Origin: Cylicocyclus nassatus
Taxonomy: Eukaryota; Nematoda; Chromadorea; Rhabditida; Strongylidae
Assembly: GCA_958299035.1 (NCBI GenBank)
Contig: CATQJL010000316.1
Location: 8,092,347-8,156,346, forward strand
Length of the DNA: 64,000 nucleotides
Direction of reading: 5' to 3'
Part shown: positions 11,111 to 64,000 of the stretch, one piece after another
How the letters are laid out: each line of letters opens with the position of its first letter
How positions within the stretch are numbered: the stretch's first letter is position 1
Made by a program: the position numbers and the translations under genes
The notes under the pieces: generated by a model
Database searches by the model: none
What the model was told of the DNA's origin: nothing
Seen by the model: the letters and a program-made list of their open reading frames with translations, nothing else

Positions 11111-12172
11111 AAAGCAACTTTTAAGAGGTGTTTATCTATAGGGGGTCAAGACATGCTGATTACAAAACGACCTTCCATACGTTACACTATTCTATAGGCA
11201 GACCTAATGATTAAGCGCCCAAATATCTGCCTTTTTCCTGCAGCAAGCTGCCAAACCTAATACAACCTGAGCCCACACAAATGCTAGTAACTTTATGTAG
11301 TGAACAGTTTCGCTCAGTTTTGACGAAGTGGCTCTATTTGTTTCAATATCGAGCGTGTCATCAAGCATGCTGAGCTGCTCGGATACGAAATTGGCAAAGC
11401 TTCAATAAATTATGCTTTTTTAGGAGTGCGATTATGAGGCATGTGCGCAAAGCACTGCGTGTTGTAGTCAGAGACTGAAGAAACTAATCCATTGATAAAA
11501 GTAAATCCAATCAAGTGGTACTATCCAGCTTATCGTGGTGAAACAAGCTAGCGGACCTTAGCTAAGAGCGATTGTTGCCACCTCGAACTTTGGCATTTCT
11601 CTCTTGCCTTCCTCTTCCCTCCATGCTTCCATCTATTATTTTTCAAGAAACCAAGGCGCTTTGTTGAACACAGTATTAGAAACACATGGTAACAGATCTG
11701 CATTACATCAGTTATTCAAGCAACTTTCTACCTAAATGCGCTACTGTTATTTTAATAAACTTTGAATGTTGTGAATATGATCATAGCGGCTGATAAACTT
11801 TTATGAATAATATGGCTCCACAACAATAAGCCGAGCCTTCGTTTTACGGGAATCAGATCAAAGCTTCAGCAGATTGTGTGTCATGCTGTAGACAAATCAA
11901 AAATGCTTTGCACGCAGTTCGTGAACAGTTTTATGGCTGCAAAATTTTGACTTAGTGCTCATTATGATGTCAGTTACATTTTTCATTTTGGAGTCAGGTT
12001 TTTCTTTGAAGTAGTAAAAAGCCAAACAATCAAAACTTTTTATACGTCGTCATTGAGCAGACCACTCGAATAATATCTCTGATGCTTCTTTTTCATAATT
12101 ACAAAGTGCATTACGAAGGTTAAAAACTGATAATGTCAAATTTTATACGAAGTAGTTCTGGTGATCGTGCTC
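11111..12172. other. Intergenic 3' of gene A, nothing recognised
   Basis: A fragment resembling the GGAATCAGCGTTT foldback family lies near 11140-11190. No further vWA-type exon (no WAYGY-like or IGDLYNFG-like coding) was found here, which supports ending gene A near 12173. Confidence 0.45.
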
Positions 12173-55546
<43,374 letters not shown>

Positions 55547-56074
55547 CCCTTAAGCTCATATAGAGCGTCTGAGAATTTTTCTAAGCATAAAGAAGTCGAA
55601 AAAGGAAAGCATTAAATCATTAGAACAGTCAGTTGAAGGCTGTAATCGTGTCACATCATTAGATTATGTACAGATGAGTACTGTTTATGACAGGTCGAAA
55701 TCAAAAGTTGATAAGCATGGGAAAGATTATGCACTGTCTTTTTTTTGTAGTGTATTTTAAAATTATGCGTCACACTTGCCGGTGATACGTCTTCGCATCC
55801 CTGTAAAAACAAGTTTATTTATAAAAGCCACATCAAAACTTAGTAAAACCTTATTTAAAAAGTGCTGAAGGCTATGTTATGTGAGTATAGTCCTGTTCAG
55901 ATTGAAGTGGTAAATCGAAACTAAATTTTCGAACCGTTTCGAGAAGATTATGACTTTCAATACTTGATTCCATGAATGAATTCTATGTGATCGGTACTTG
56001 AAGTCTTACACTCTTAACAATGTGATACGAATTGGTGGGACTTTCATGCTTTAAAATTCGTTTGCTTAAGGCCT
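55547..56074. other. Immediate upstream region of gene A
   Basis: No TATA box or clear trans-splice acceptor directly at the ATG; the nearest is GAGCTTAAG 3 bp before it. AT-rich, no repeat boundary seen. Confidence 0.4.
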
Positions 56075-56297
56075 CGGACAGAGTTCACGCGATTTGATCG
56101 TCGCGATTCAGTCGCTAAAAGTGTTACGAGTTCATTGCACGCATGCCAATCTTTTTGTAGTTCGGTTGTGATAGCCAACACGACTAATCGCGGCTAACTA
56201 TCACAACCGAAATACAAGAAGATCGGCGTGAAATGAACTCGTAACACTTGTCTTTAGCGATTGAATCGCGACGATCAAATCGCGTGAACTCTGCCCG
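56075..56297. repeat. 223-bp palindromic element
   Basis: CGGACAGAGTTCACGCGATT at the left and AATCGCGTGAACTCTGCCCG at the right are inverse. The arms continue through GATCGTCGCGATT and GTGTTACGAGTTCA to a small loop near 56180. Confidence 0.87.
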
Positions 56298-57187
56298 ATG
56301 TCTAACGCATCAACTTATCATTCCTTAGTAATGAAAGAGAATCAGTTGATTATAATGCCTGCAATCTAAGCAAAGCCATTTTAATATTGTTGGGTGGAGT
56401 AATAATTCTTATGCGCCATATCTAGTTCTTAGTTCTGGTCTAGTTCTTGCCTGTTCTTTCACGGGTGTCTAAGAAATGCGACAGACGTAGTTACTTCCAA
56501 CAATGGGGACTTCAACTAGCTATAATTCTGAGGCATTCTCACTTGCTGAAGTTTACAAGATTTGTGAAACTACAAGAATAATGATTGCAAGTATGATGGT
56601 AAGTCAAGATATGTGAGGCAGCGTGAATTTAGTTGCTATTCAGGGCAGGTATGACAGCAGTGCTTGATTACAGATGCCCAGAAGTGGACTTTAATATTCA
56701 ATTGCTATCCATTGTGGGACTATCGAGTAAAAAACGAAGTTCAATTGTTAATGCGATTAGATAACAAACAGCCGCTTATGGGTGTGTATGAGATTCTAAA
56801 AGTTGCTTTTATGTATTTTGTGTGACTAAGACAGGACTTATCAGTGGCAGCCGCGAGTTGATAGAAACGCCAAGTAGTTAAGAAATTTGTGGAAAAAGTA
56901 GAGCAATGCATTTTATGTGTGAACAAAGAGTAAAATAGTATTATGGATCTAGCAAATTTGAACTTCACTGTTTTCTTTGATTGTGCAGTACCATCACATG
57001 ACAATAAAAAGGACGCAAGTTTGACTATTGCACTTTGCCAGGTCGTTTTAGCATCGTTCTAGTCAGCTTTGGGTAAAACGATATTTGACAATATTTATGC
57101 TTCAGGTCTGATAAAAGTTTTGTCAGTTTTCTGGAATGAACCGCAAATTTCGTACAGTTAGGATAAGCAAACACTTCAGGCTACATA
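56298..57187. other. Upstream DNA, nothing recognised
   Basis: AT-rich sequence without a recognisable exon, RNA gene or repeat boundary. One minus-strand frame of 87 codons (56741-57004) has no domain. Confidence 0.45.
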
Positions 57188-57854
57188 CAGGGTGTCCGTA
57201 AAAAATGTGCCTACTGTTTGATTGTGAATAACTCTCTTCTAACGAAGTCCTTCGAGAAGCTTTAGGCACCATTTTGTAGAGCGAGGTTCAACTTAGATTT
57301 GCAGTATAGAGCTCTTTTTATTACTGTAGGATTACGGTAGGAACTTCGACAAGGATTTTAGGTCTTTGGAGGCCATAATCTGCCTCGGAACATAACCAAA
57401 CAAGCCGGAAATTCTTACACTATGGTAATGGAAGCCGCTCTTTTCGAATATGAAATTTCCACTTTACTGTGGTGCCTCTTTCCTAAGTTACCCCAGGTGA
57501 ACCGTAATAATTGAATTTCCAGCATTTTTCAGAAATGTGATTACACCGTCAAAAAAGCTGAAAACACCCGTAAAAAGTTGTGTAGTGGAATCAGCGTGCG
57601 CGAAAACCCTAGTACACGATTTTTCAGATTTTTTGAAAAAAATTTTGTCAGGCGGCATATTTCACGATGGTTCCATATGCTGAAAGTTCCTACCGTATTC
57701 GTACAGTAATAAAACGAGCTCGGTGATTCGCTCTATACTGCAAATCTAAGTTGAACTTCGCTCTACAAAATGGTGCCTAAACCTTCTCGAAAGACTTCGT
57801 TAGAAGAGAGTTATTCACAATCAAACAGTAGGCACATTTTTTACGGACACCCTG
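57188..57854. repeat. CAGGGTGTCC-family foldback element, copy 6
   Basis: TA-CAGGGTGTCCGTAAAAAATG to CATTTTTTACGGACACCCTG-TA. Long arms with GAATAACTCTCTTCTAACGA and its inverse TCGTTAGAAGAGAGTTATTC. No coding sequence. Closely related to copy 5. Confidence 0.9.
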
Positions 57855-58360
57855 TACAATGCAGAATTTTCTTTCTTTCCTAATGCTACATTTCCAGGGT
57901 TCGATGAGAACGTACTGAGATAATCACTAGAAATTACAACCCTTCGTTTTCACCATGTCCAGTTTTCGCTTATTTTCGCAACTTTTGTTAGATACTTTTG
58001 GGGAAGCTTTAGAAGCCAGCACACAGGGCAAATTTTTTGCTAACTGAAGCTACTCGTGGCTTGTCTTCCTAAATATTTTTTGACATATACTTTCAAGTAA
58101 CCAAATTTTATATTCGGCCTATTCTGACCTAATAAAACATGAAAATTTAAACAGTTTAGGTACACTTTGATGCACCTTTTTCTCCTCAATCTAATAGTTG
58201 TTTCCCCTCAATTTAACAGTGCAACGAAAATCAGTATTTCTCAATTTTACGAGGCGCACTGACGAACTCTAAGTTTCAAATGAAAGGTTTGCCGTACCTG
58301 CTGGCTACTAAAGCAGTCATTTTGAAAAACTGACAATACTTTTGATGCAGTATGCATATA

Positions 58361-59070
58361 TTAGATGGGTCCGAAAGTTCTGTCGTTTCATTTTTAGAGA
58401 TTTGTAACTTCGCGAAATTTCAACGGATTTGCTTGCTTGTAATTTTGTTAGAAAGAGTAAGTATTTCGCTTACAAATACTGTTCCGTGGAGCTTCTGTTT
58501 CATACTGGGTGCGGAGATAAAAATGAAAAACTAAGACCATATAAGCTTTGTCCATTTTAAGTTAGGTCACCAAAAATCTGGAATGCTGCAGAAAAATCTG
58601 AAATCATCAGTACATATGTTTTTTCGCCTCCTCTTTGTAGCTGTGAAGAGTTTGTGCTATTTGGACGTCTCTGTAAAAAGTTATGATTTTCGCGAAAATT
58701 GACAAATTAAATAATTTTGGCGTTTTCTATAGTAAACTCGATATTCATAACTTCTCACAGAGACGTCCAAACAGCACAAGCTCTTCACAGCTGCAAAAAA
58801 AAGGTCAAAAAACAAACGTACTGCCGATTTCAGATTTTTCTGCAGCATTCCAGATTTTTGGTGACCTAACTTATAATGGTCAAAGTTTATATGGTCTTAG
58901 TTTTTTATTTTTATCTCCGCACTCAGTGTGAAACAGAGGTTTCACAAAAAAGCGTTCGAAAGAGAAAGGATTATTCTTTCTAATAAAACTACAAACAAGC
59001 AAATCCGTTGAAATTTCGCGAAGTTACAGATTTTCAGAAATGAAACGACAGAACTTTCGGACCCACCTAA
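58361..59070. repeat. 710-bp palindromic mariner-type element, TA target site
   Basis: TA-TTAGATGGGTCCGAAAGTTC to GAACTTTCGGACCCACCTAA-TA. The arms are long and similar (CTTCGCGAAATTTCAACGGA on the left; inverse on the right), with inner matches AAAAATCTGGAATGCTGCAG and CTCTGTAAAAAG-type words. The termini resemble mariner ends. No transposase. Confidence 0.85.
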
Positions 59071-59407
59071 TAATTTCATATTGCGATTTCGACTAGCCTG
59101 GTTTACCAGTTTTTGGCTTGTTGATTTTCTTAAGGTTAAATGTGTTTCATAATGGTTCAAAATCTCATAGTTTCTACCGTAATCCTATAAGCACAAGAAT
59201 GGTTAATGGTTCGCTCCACACTGTTGAACGAGGGAACGATACTCGGTGTCCGTGACCTTTTGAGATAAGATGTATACCATTGCGCTCGTCTTCAAACGCT
59301 GATTCCGAATCTGACTTCCGTTTCTGCTAACCGCCTCAAAGATATTATGATGGGCCGCGCGGAGTTTGGCTGCCCAGCGAAATATGCTCGGAGCACCAAT
59401 GCTAACG

Positions 59408-59482
59408 TTGCGATGTGGTTTAGTGGTTAGTGCGATAAGCTCATGAGTCGATGCAGGTGTAGGTTCGAATCCCTCTCTGTTT
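59408..59482 (+). repeat. tRNA-like module, left arm
   Basis: TGGTTTAGTGGTTAGTGCGA is a good A-box region and AGGTTCGAATCCCTC a canonical B box, 40 bp apart. Acceptor-stem pairing with the flanks is poor. Likely a tRNA-derived promoter or SINE head captured by the foldback element. Confidence 0.5.
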
Positions 59483-59679
59483 TTTAGTTTTGCATTGCCT
59501 CATTTAACCTTCATTGGCATACTCGAGGTAACTAAACGTCCTTACTCTTCAAAAAAGGGTAGATTTTGAATAAATGATTACTGTTTGCGCTAAAATGTAT
59601 CGAATGACCATAATTTGAGTGAATGTTCTCGAACGAGTGAGGCAATGCAAAGGTAAGAACACAAAAGGATTTGAACCTA

Positions 59680-59748
59680 CACCTGCGTCAATTTATGAGG
59701 CTATCGCACTATTTACTACACCTGAACGTGGCCGCGGTAGAGGAAGTT
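59680..59748 (-). repeat. tRNA-like module, right arm (inverted copy)
   Basis: On the minus strand GTGTAGTAAATAGTGCGATA and GGTGTAGGTTCAAATCC mirror the left-arm module. It is more mutated in the A box. Confidence 0.5.
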
Positions 59749-59929
59749 CCAATGACCATATTTCCCTTGGGCGGCCAAACTTGGCTCAAAATTCGCCATA
59801 ACTTCTTTCAGAGAAACGATTAGGAAGTCAGATTCAGAATCAGCGTTCGAAGACGAATGTAACCTTTATGCATCTCGTCTCAAAAGGCCATGGACATTAA
59901 GTATCGTTCCCTTGTAAGCAAGGAGGTTC

Positions 59930-60405
59930 AGTCGAAGTGGCGTTTTCGCATAGGTTGTATACGATAATGAAGAGCATAAAACGCTGATTCCAAATCTGAG
60001 TTCCATATCTGCGGAACGTTCTTGGGCGAAAAGCTATAATACGGTAAACCGATTTGTCAAAATCTTACTAGCCCCTTGAACAAAGCAGTCAAGGATATTT
60101 TTGTTTTAGAGTATTTATCAAATAAGGTGCTTTGATAATCATCATCCCTCCATTGAAGCGCTAGAAAGTAATTTTACCTATGTTTTTGTCCTACTTTCAC
60201 TCTCAACTTTTTGTTCATATAAACTCATAACTCCTCATCCACAAACGTTGCGCAGATAAGAAAGGCAGATTTGGAATCAGCGTTTCTTACTCTTTATCAC
60301 CGTACACTTTTCATTCGAAAAGGCCACTCCAGCTATTTATGCTGGAGTGGCCTTTTCGAATGAAAAGGCCACTCCAGCATAAATAGCTGGAGTGGCCTTT
60401 TCGAA
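59930..60405. repeat. Foldback element ending in a doubled hairpin
   Basis: CAGTCGAAGTGGCGTTTTCG at the left; ATTCGAAAAGGCCACTCC at the right. Mirrored arms contain AAACGCTGATTCCAAATCTG and GGCAGATTTGGAATCAGCGT. The right end is elaborated into two adjacent perfect hairpins (60314-60404). Confidence 0.72.
60314..60404. repeat. Two adjacent perfect hairpins that are inverse copies of each other
   Basis: AAAAGGCCACTCCAGC-TATTTAT-GCTGGAGTGGCCTTTT is followed after a 6-base spacer by AAAAGGCCACTCCAGC-ATAAATA-GCTGGAGTGGCCTTTT. The stems are identical; only the loop is inverted. Confidence 0.92.
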
Positions 60406-60410
60406 ACCTG

Positions 60411-61989
60411 CTTCTAAGTTGAAGCCTTGTGTACCGAATGGTACCTAAAAATCGGCGAAACATTGAGCGGGAGAGTTAATAACGATTAAAAAGTGTATAT
60501 ATTTTTTGGAATATTCTGTATTTCAGTAAGTCTGGAGAACACGCCAAAATATATAATTTATAAAGTTGCTTTGCAAAAGGTTTGATCCATCTACCGGTCA
60601 TCATAACAGTCACAAAAGTGCAAAGTAAGGGTTTTGAGACTAACAAAACTCGGACATGCTCAAATAAAGGGTTGCAAGCTTCAGCAACTATCGTCAAAAA
60701 AAAATCGCGTGCTAAACATAACTGCCGACAAGTGAAGAAAATTTTGCATCGAATACTTTTTGAATTAAATGTTTATCTGTACTCGAAGGCCCTTAGGCCA
60801 CGTAAGTCCCCTCTCAGATCCCCTCCCTTGGGAGACGGGAGGGGATTTGAAGGGGACGCGTCATATCTGACTATCTGTATTGTTCTCTTTCTGCCTATTT
60901 TATGAAGGTTCACATACCCTAATATATGAATACAAGGTGGCCAGAAATTATGGCGTCTCTTATCTTTAATTCAGTTTTCATAGAGAATGAAGTTCAATAA
61001 AAATTTTGAATGCCAGAGACAAAGGCTTCTTATCTTGTTACTACATCGGTATCGTGTTACTCTTACTAGACCTGATTCCTGCACATATACAGACTTCAGC
61101 AGAGTATCTTGAAGTGGATGCGTCAAAAAATGCGAAAAAAATGTAACCATTGAGAAAAAATGGAAATAGTCCGACTACTAATCGAATAGATGACTGAGAT
61201 CTGAGGTTTAGAGACAGTCCGAAAAATGGCACAGTGCCGTAACAGTAAAAAAAATTTTCTCTCCAAAATAAATACGGTAAAAATGCGGCTATAAACATGG
61301 TGTTGATTGAAGGCGCCGCAGCGCCTTTCAAGAAGAAGCAATCCAGAGCCGCGTTTGCATCAGAAGACCTCATTTCGCATGGTTCTTATTTATCTTAATA
61401 TAGAGACTGTCACGAGCTACGCGCATATTAGCCGCCTTGATAGATGTTTCAAGACAAAAATGTATTACATGCTGTAACGCCCATGTTTAAGGGCCACCCT
61501 GTATTATGTGGATGACAGAATATTGGTATACAGAATTTTCTATTGTTTCTTGTGATTTCTTGGGAAATTCCAAGGAGTCACCTCACATTTCCACAGTCAT
61601 TTATCTTCCAAATTCAATAAGGATGCTGCATAATTGTATCGAGGATATAATATGGCGCAAACCATATTTACATTGAAAATTAGCAAAATCTCATGGTATC
61701 AAAATCTTCGATGAAGCACTGTTCGCAAGCTGAAGTCCATCGAAGGTTTTGCAAGCTGCACGATTCCATAAGGTTCCGTGAGTGTGGATTGGCCAAAAAA
61801 AAGCTTCTGCAGCGACCTGATACTCGTTTTTACTTAAGCGTTAACCGTACTTCTTTTGTTCTTCGACAGTTGTCTGCTTCAATATCCATTTTGTGATTTA
61901 TTTGCTCGACTCGTTTTTGCATGTTATTGTTCCTTCCCCACAACTTTCGCAAATTCTATCGCACAACTTCTGATCTGCTGAAGTTGGTC
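60411..61989. other. Upstream DNA; repeat fragment and unassigned ORF
   Basis: 60411-60520 is the end of a CAGGGTGTCC-family right arm whose first part is at 59165-59220; the block between is inserted. A minus-strand frame of 110 codons at 61041-61373 is hydrophobic in places (FLPYLFW, GLFPFFLNGYIFFAFF) but has no recognisable family and no splice support. Otherwise nothing was seen. Confidence 0.45.
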
Positions 61990-62950
61990 GCAAAAGATTC
62001 AGTAGCATGAACAGCACACACTGTCTCGAGGGTTATAGGTTGCCGAGAGTACAACTGCTTCTCGTGGTAGTCCTCGTCGACTACGAGAAAGCATTTGACA
62101 ATGTCGAAAGCCATCCTGTCAATAGCCGACCAAAAAGTGAAACAAGTCTGCGTGAGGGCATTGGCGACTGCTACAGGGATTGTGCAACGACGATGCAGCT
62201 ATTCCATTTTCACCTGAGCTCGTCTCAGTTAGAAAGGGTCCGGCGAATCTCGCCGACGCTGTTCACCGCGGTGTTGCAGTGGCGATAGAATCACTGGATT
62301 GAGACGAGAGAAAATGTGGTAAATTGATGGGAGATTCGTCTCATTTGTTTTGTGGACGGCAACTCTGTTCTCGAGAATTATCACTGAAGCGGAGACGACG
62401 CTGAAGGAACTCCACAAGGTAAAGAAAAAGACAGGACTTTGAATAAATCGTCCTCTGAAAAAACAGGATGGCCCCGCATTATGAAGACGTCTTCTATGTG
62501 TATCTTGAACGTTTGATTAACATGGACAATGATTTGAGGGAAGAACAAGAAAGATAGCTGTCTGGACCGCGTTTGGGCCACCGACTAAGACCGCGGACCC
62601 GGAGTTTCGTGCCAGCCTGTTCAACTCAACCGTTCCTCTCGGCACTCTATTATGCAGCTGAGACCTGGATCGACATCACAGCCACGTCGAAAGCACTACG
62701 GATTATCCAAAGAGCGGTTGAGCGCAGCCTTCTGGAAATGGCTTGACACAAGACATCTCGTCGCACTTCGCAGTACGGATATAAGAATGAAGCAGCCATG
62801 GAGGCAATTTTTGAACTTCTTTGTGAGCCTCAAGGGACCATCATCAATCTCTACGGTTTCAAACAAGACAGGTGATGACGCTTCTTCAGAAGTGCTTGGA
62901 CTGTAACATTTTTCGTTGGACAGGACAGTACTACAGACCATAGGTGCGAT
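61990..62950 (+). mobile_element. RTE-type retrotransposon fragment, decayed
   Basis: VDYEKAFDNVES near 62080 is the conserved RT block with FD, followed in broken frames by RRISPTLFTAVLQW (62246) and a FADD region worn to CFVDGN near 62354. Later come ETWIDI, LRIIQRAVERSLLEMA near 62660-62745, the C-terminal part. Several stops. It resembles the fragment at 48716-49770. Confidence 0.75.
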
Positions 62951-63259
62951 AGGGGGAGCACGGTCTCTCCCAGGTGAAGGGGGTACCTCGTATTTTTGAC
63001 TGTCAAAAGTGAAGGGGGTATGTGAGAGCAGAAGAGTTGCTGACTTTGCCAAAATGCCGGTGCGTGGCAATGGGGTGAGGCGGGCGGGAGATTGAAATTC
63101 ACTGCTGCGCTGCTAGGAGTTTATTTTTACCACTTGTTTATTTCCCATTCTGAACAAAATATGAATCCAAGTGCATGTTGAAGAGACGAGCAGAATAAAG
63201 AAGTCTACATTACAAATTAAAAAGTAACGGAGCCAAACTAAAAAGAATGTGCAATCGCT

Positions 63260-64000
63260 CTACAAGTTTTCAATATCGTCATCGTCGTTAATAATACTGT
63301 CACTACCATCGCTGTCAGAAAGATGTTCGTTCTCTGAAAAATCTTCTTCCGCGAGAACATTATCAGAATAAAAATAAAATTGCGTTAGGAATTTATCTGG
63401 ATCAAAAATTGATTTAAAATTTTCTTCTTCTTCAATTCTCTTCAACGATTTTTTCCCTGGTCCTCTGGTGGCACCAGGAAAATCGGCTGGTTGATGACCA
63501 GTGTCTTCATGCCATTTTTTGGGGTACTGCAAAAAATCGTATGGCGACAATTTATCCGGGCCGCTGATAGCAATTCTGCAATGAAAAATCTTAACCAGAT
63601 GTACCTTTACCTCAAGTTTACTAACCTCAGATAGTTGCTGAGGTGGTCCACCGTCGTGCGGCTTCTGCGCTGTGATCGGATTACTGAATAAATGGAGAAA
63701 CCTCTTTCCACTTCCGCTGTGCTGGTTGGAATCGAAACCAATTTTGCTAACAGCTCCATCAAATTTCTGCGATAAGTGATAGAAAATGAGCCATATCTCA
63801 TGTGCTTCCGCAGCACAGGAAGAAAATATTGCATTTTTGCTTCACTCTTTTTGAACTCAGCTCTCACTGCTTCTGGCATGCGTCTCCTGAGCTGCATAGA
63901 TAGCTGCTGAAGTTCTTCTTCTATAGAATTGGGGGAATAACCAAAAAATGTAGACAATGTGCTGCGGGTACCCTTTTCTGCTGCATTATAGTTTATAATG
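63260..64000 (-). CDS. hAT-family transposase-like protein, C-terminal exons (partial)
   Basis: Two exons: 63626-64000 (open to the window edge) and 63260-63575, joined across a 50-bp intron with donor GTTAGT and acceptor TTTTCATTGCAG. The joined frame reads through YLRIAISGPDKLSPYDF. It contains the hAT C-terminal dimerisation signature (LVSIPTSTAEVERGFSIYS, then TTVDHLSNYLRI), known from hAT transposases and their domesticated relatives. The tail is basic (PGKKSLKRIEEEE) then very acidic (DSDGSDSIINDDDDIENL). No stop or frameshift in the visible part. The BED zinc finger and catalytic region would lie to the right. It may be an intact transposon gene or a host gene derived from one. Confidence 0.85.

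Larger units (their letters stand above)
59228..59915. repeat. Foldback element with a tRNA-like module in each arm
   Basis: ACGAGGGAACGATACTCGG at the left and TTAAGTATCGTTCCCTTGT at the right are inverse. Each arm carries a tRNA-like module: the left copy at about 59408-59480 on the plus strand, the right copy at about 59680-59745 inverted. Outside these, AAACGCTGATTCCGAATCTG / CAGATTCAGAATCAGCGTTC is the superfamily signature. Confidence 0.78.

Noticed and set aside
59408..59482. A functional tRNA gene
   Set aside because: A and B boxes are good but acceptor and anticodon stems do not form, and an inverted copy lies in the other element arm.
61041..61373. Hydrophobic 110-codon minus-strand frame as a membrane protein
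   Set aside because: AT-rich sequence readily encodes Phe/Leu runs; no start context, splice site or family support.

Overview
The window looks like genomic DNA of a clade V (strongylid, hookworm-like) nematode. The reasons are introns of 43-60 bp with TTTCAG-type acceptors beside multi-kilobase introns, RTE-type and Penelope-like retroelements, many TA-flanked mariner-type palindromic elements, and a nematode-style multi-exon gene with von Willebrand A-like (vWA) modules. The genus is inference; the nematode assignment rests on intron style and repeat content.

The main result is one very large minus-strand gene, here gene A, running from a start codon at 55546 to a proposed stop at 12173. 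I assembled 28 exons by hand. All donors are GT, all acceptors are AG, and the splice phases agree at every junction. The coding length is 2997 nt, about 998 residues. The protein has a short N-terminal signal-anchor segment, one divergent ectodomain (exons 1-4), a Thr/Ser-rich linker (exon 5), and four tandem vWA-like modules (A, B, C, D) joined by Thr/Pro linkers. Each module is made from the same set of exons with the same phases, so they arose by exon-set duplication. The serines of the metal-site motif are missing in all four. Exons are about 7% of the 43.4 kb; the introns are packed with transposable elements. A paralogue (gene B) starts at 2003 on the same strand and leaves the window: exons 1-3 are present with identical splice phases, so the two genes are a head-to-tail tandem pair.

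Layout: 1-2003, start of gene B; 2014-12172, intergenic DNA with two 1-kb palindromes, broken foldback elements and a Penelope-like relic (9540-10793) carrying a degenerate hammerhead-ribozyme motif; 12173-19000, vWA module D with a piggyBac-like element in its intron; 19054-23864, module C; 25840-29928, module B; 30251-31122, module A; 31123-48370, a 17-kb intron holding an unusual GGAAGTTCC-repeat element, an RTE retrotransposon with target-site duplication (34615-37741), a minisatellite and several inverted-repeat elements; 48371-55546, the N-terminal exons with RTE debris, a mariner relic and nested foldback elements; 55547-63200, upstream DNA full of palindromes, including one with tRNA-like modules in both arms; 63260-64000, the 3' end of a spliced hAT-transposase gene that runs out of the window.

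No rRNA, CRISPR array or intact canonical tRNA was seen. The tRNA-like sequences look like degenerate or element-borne copies.
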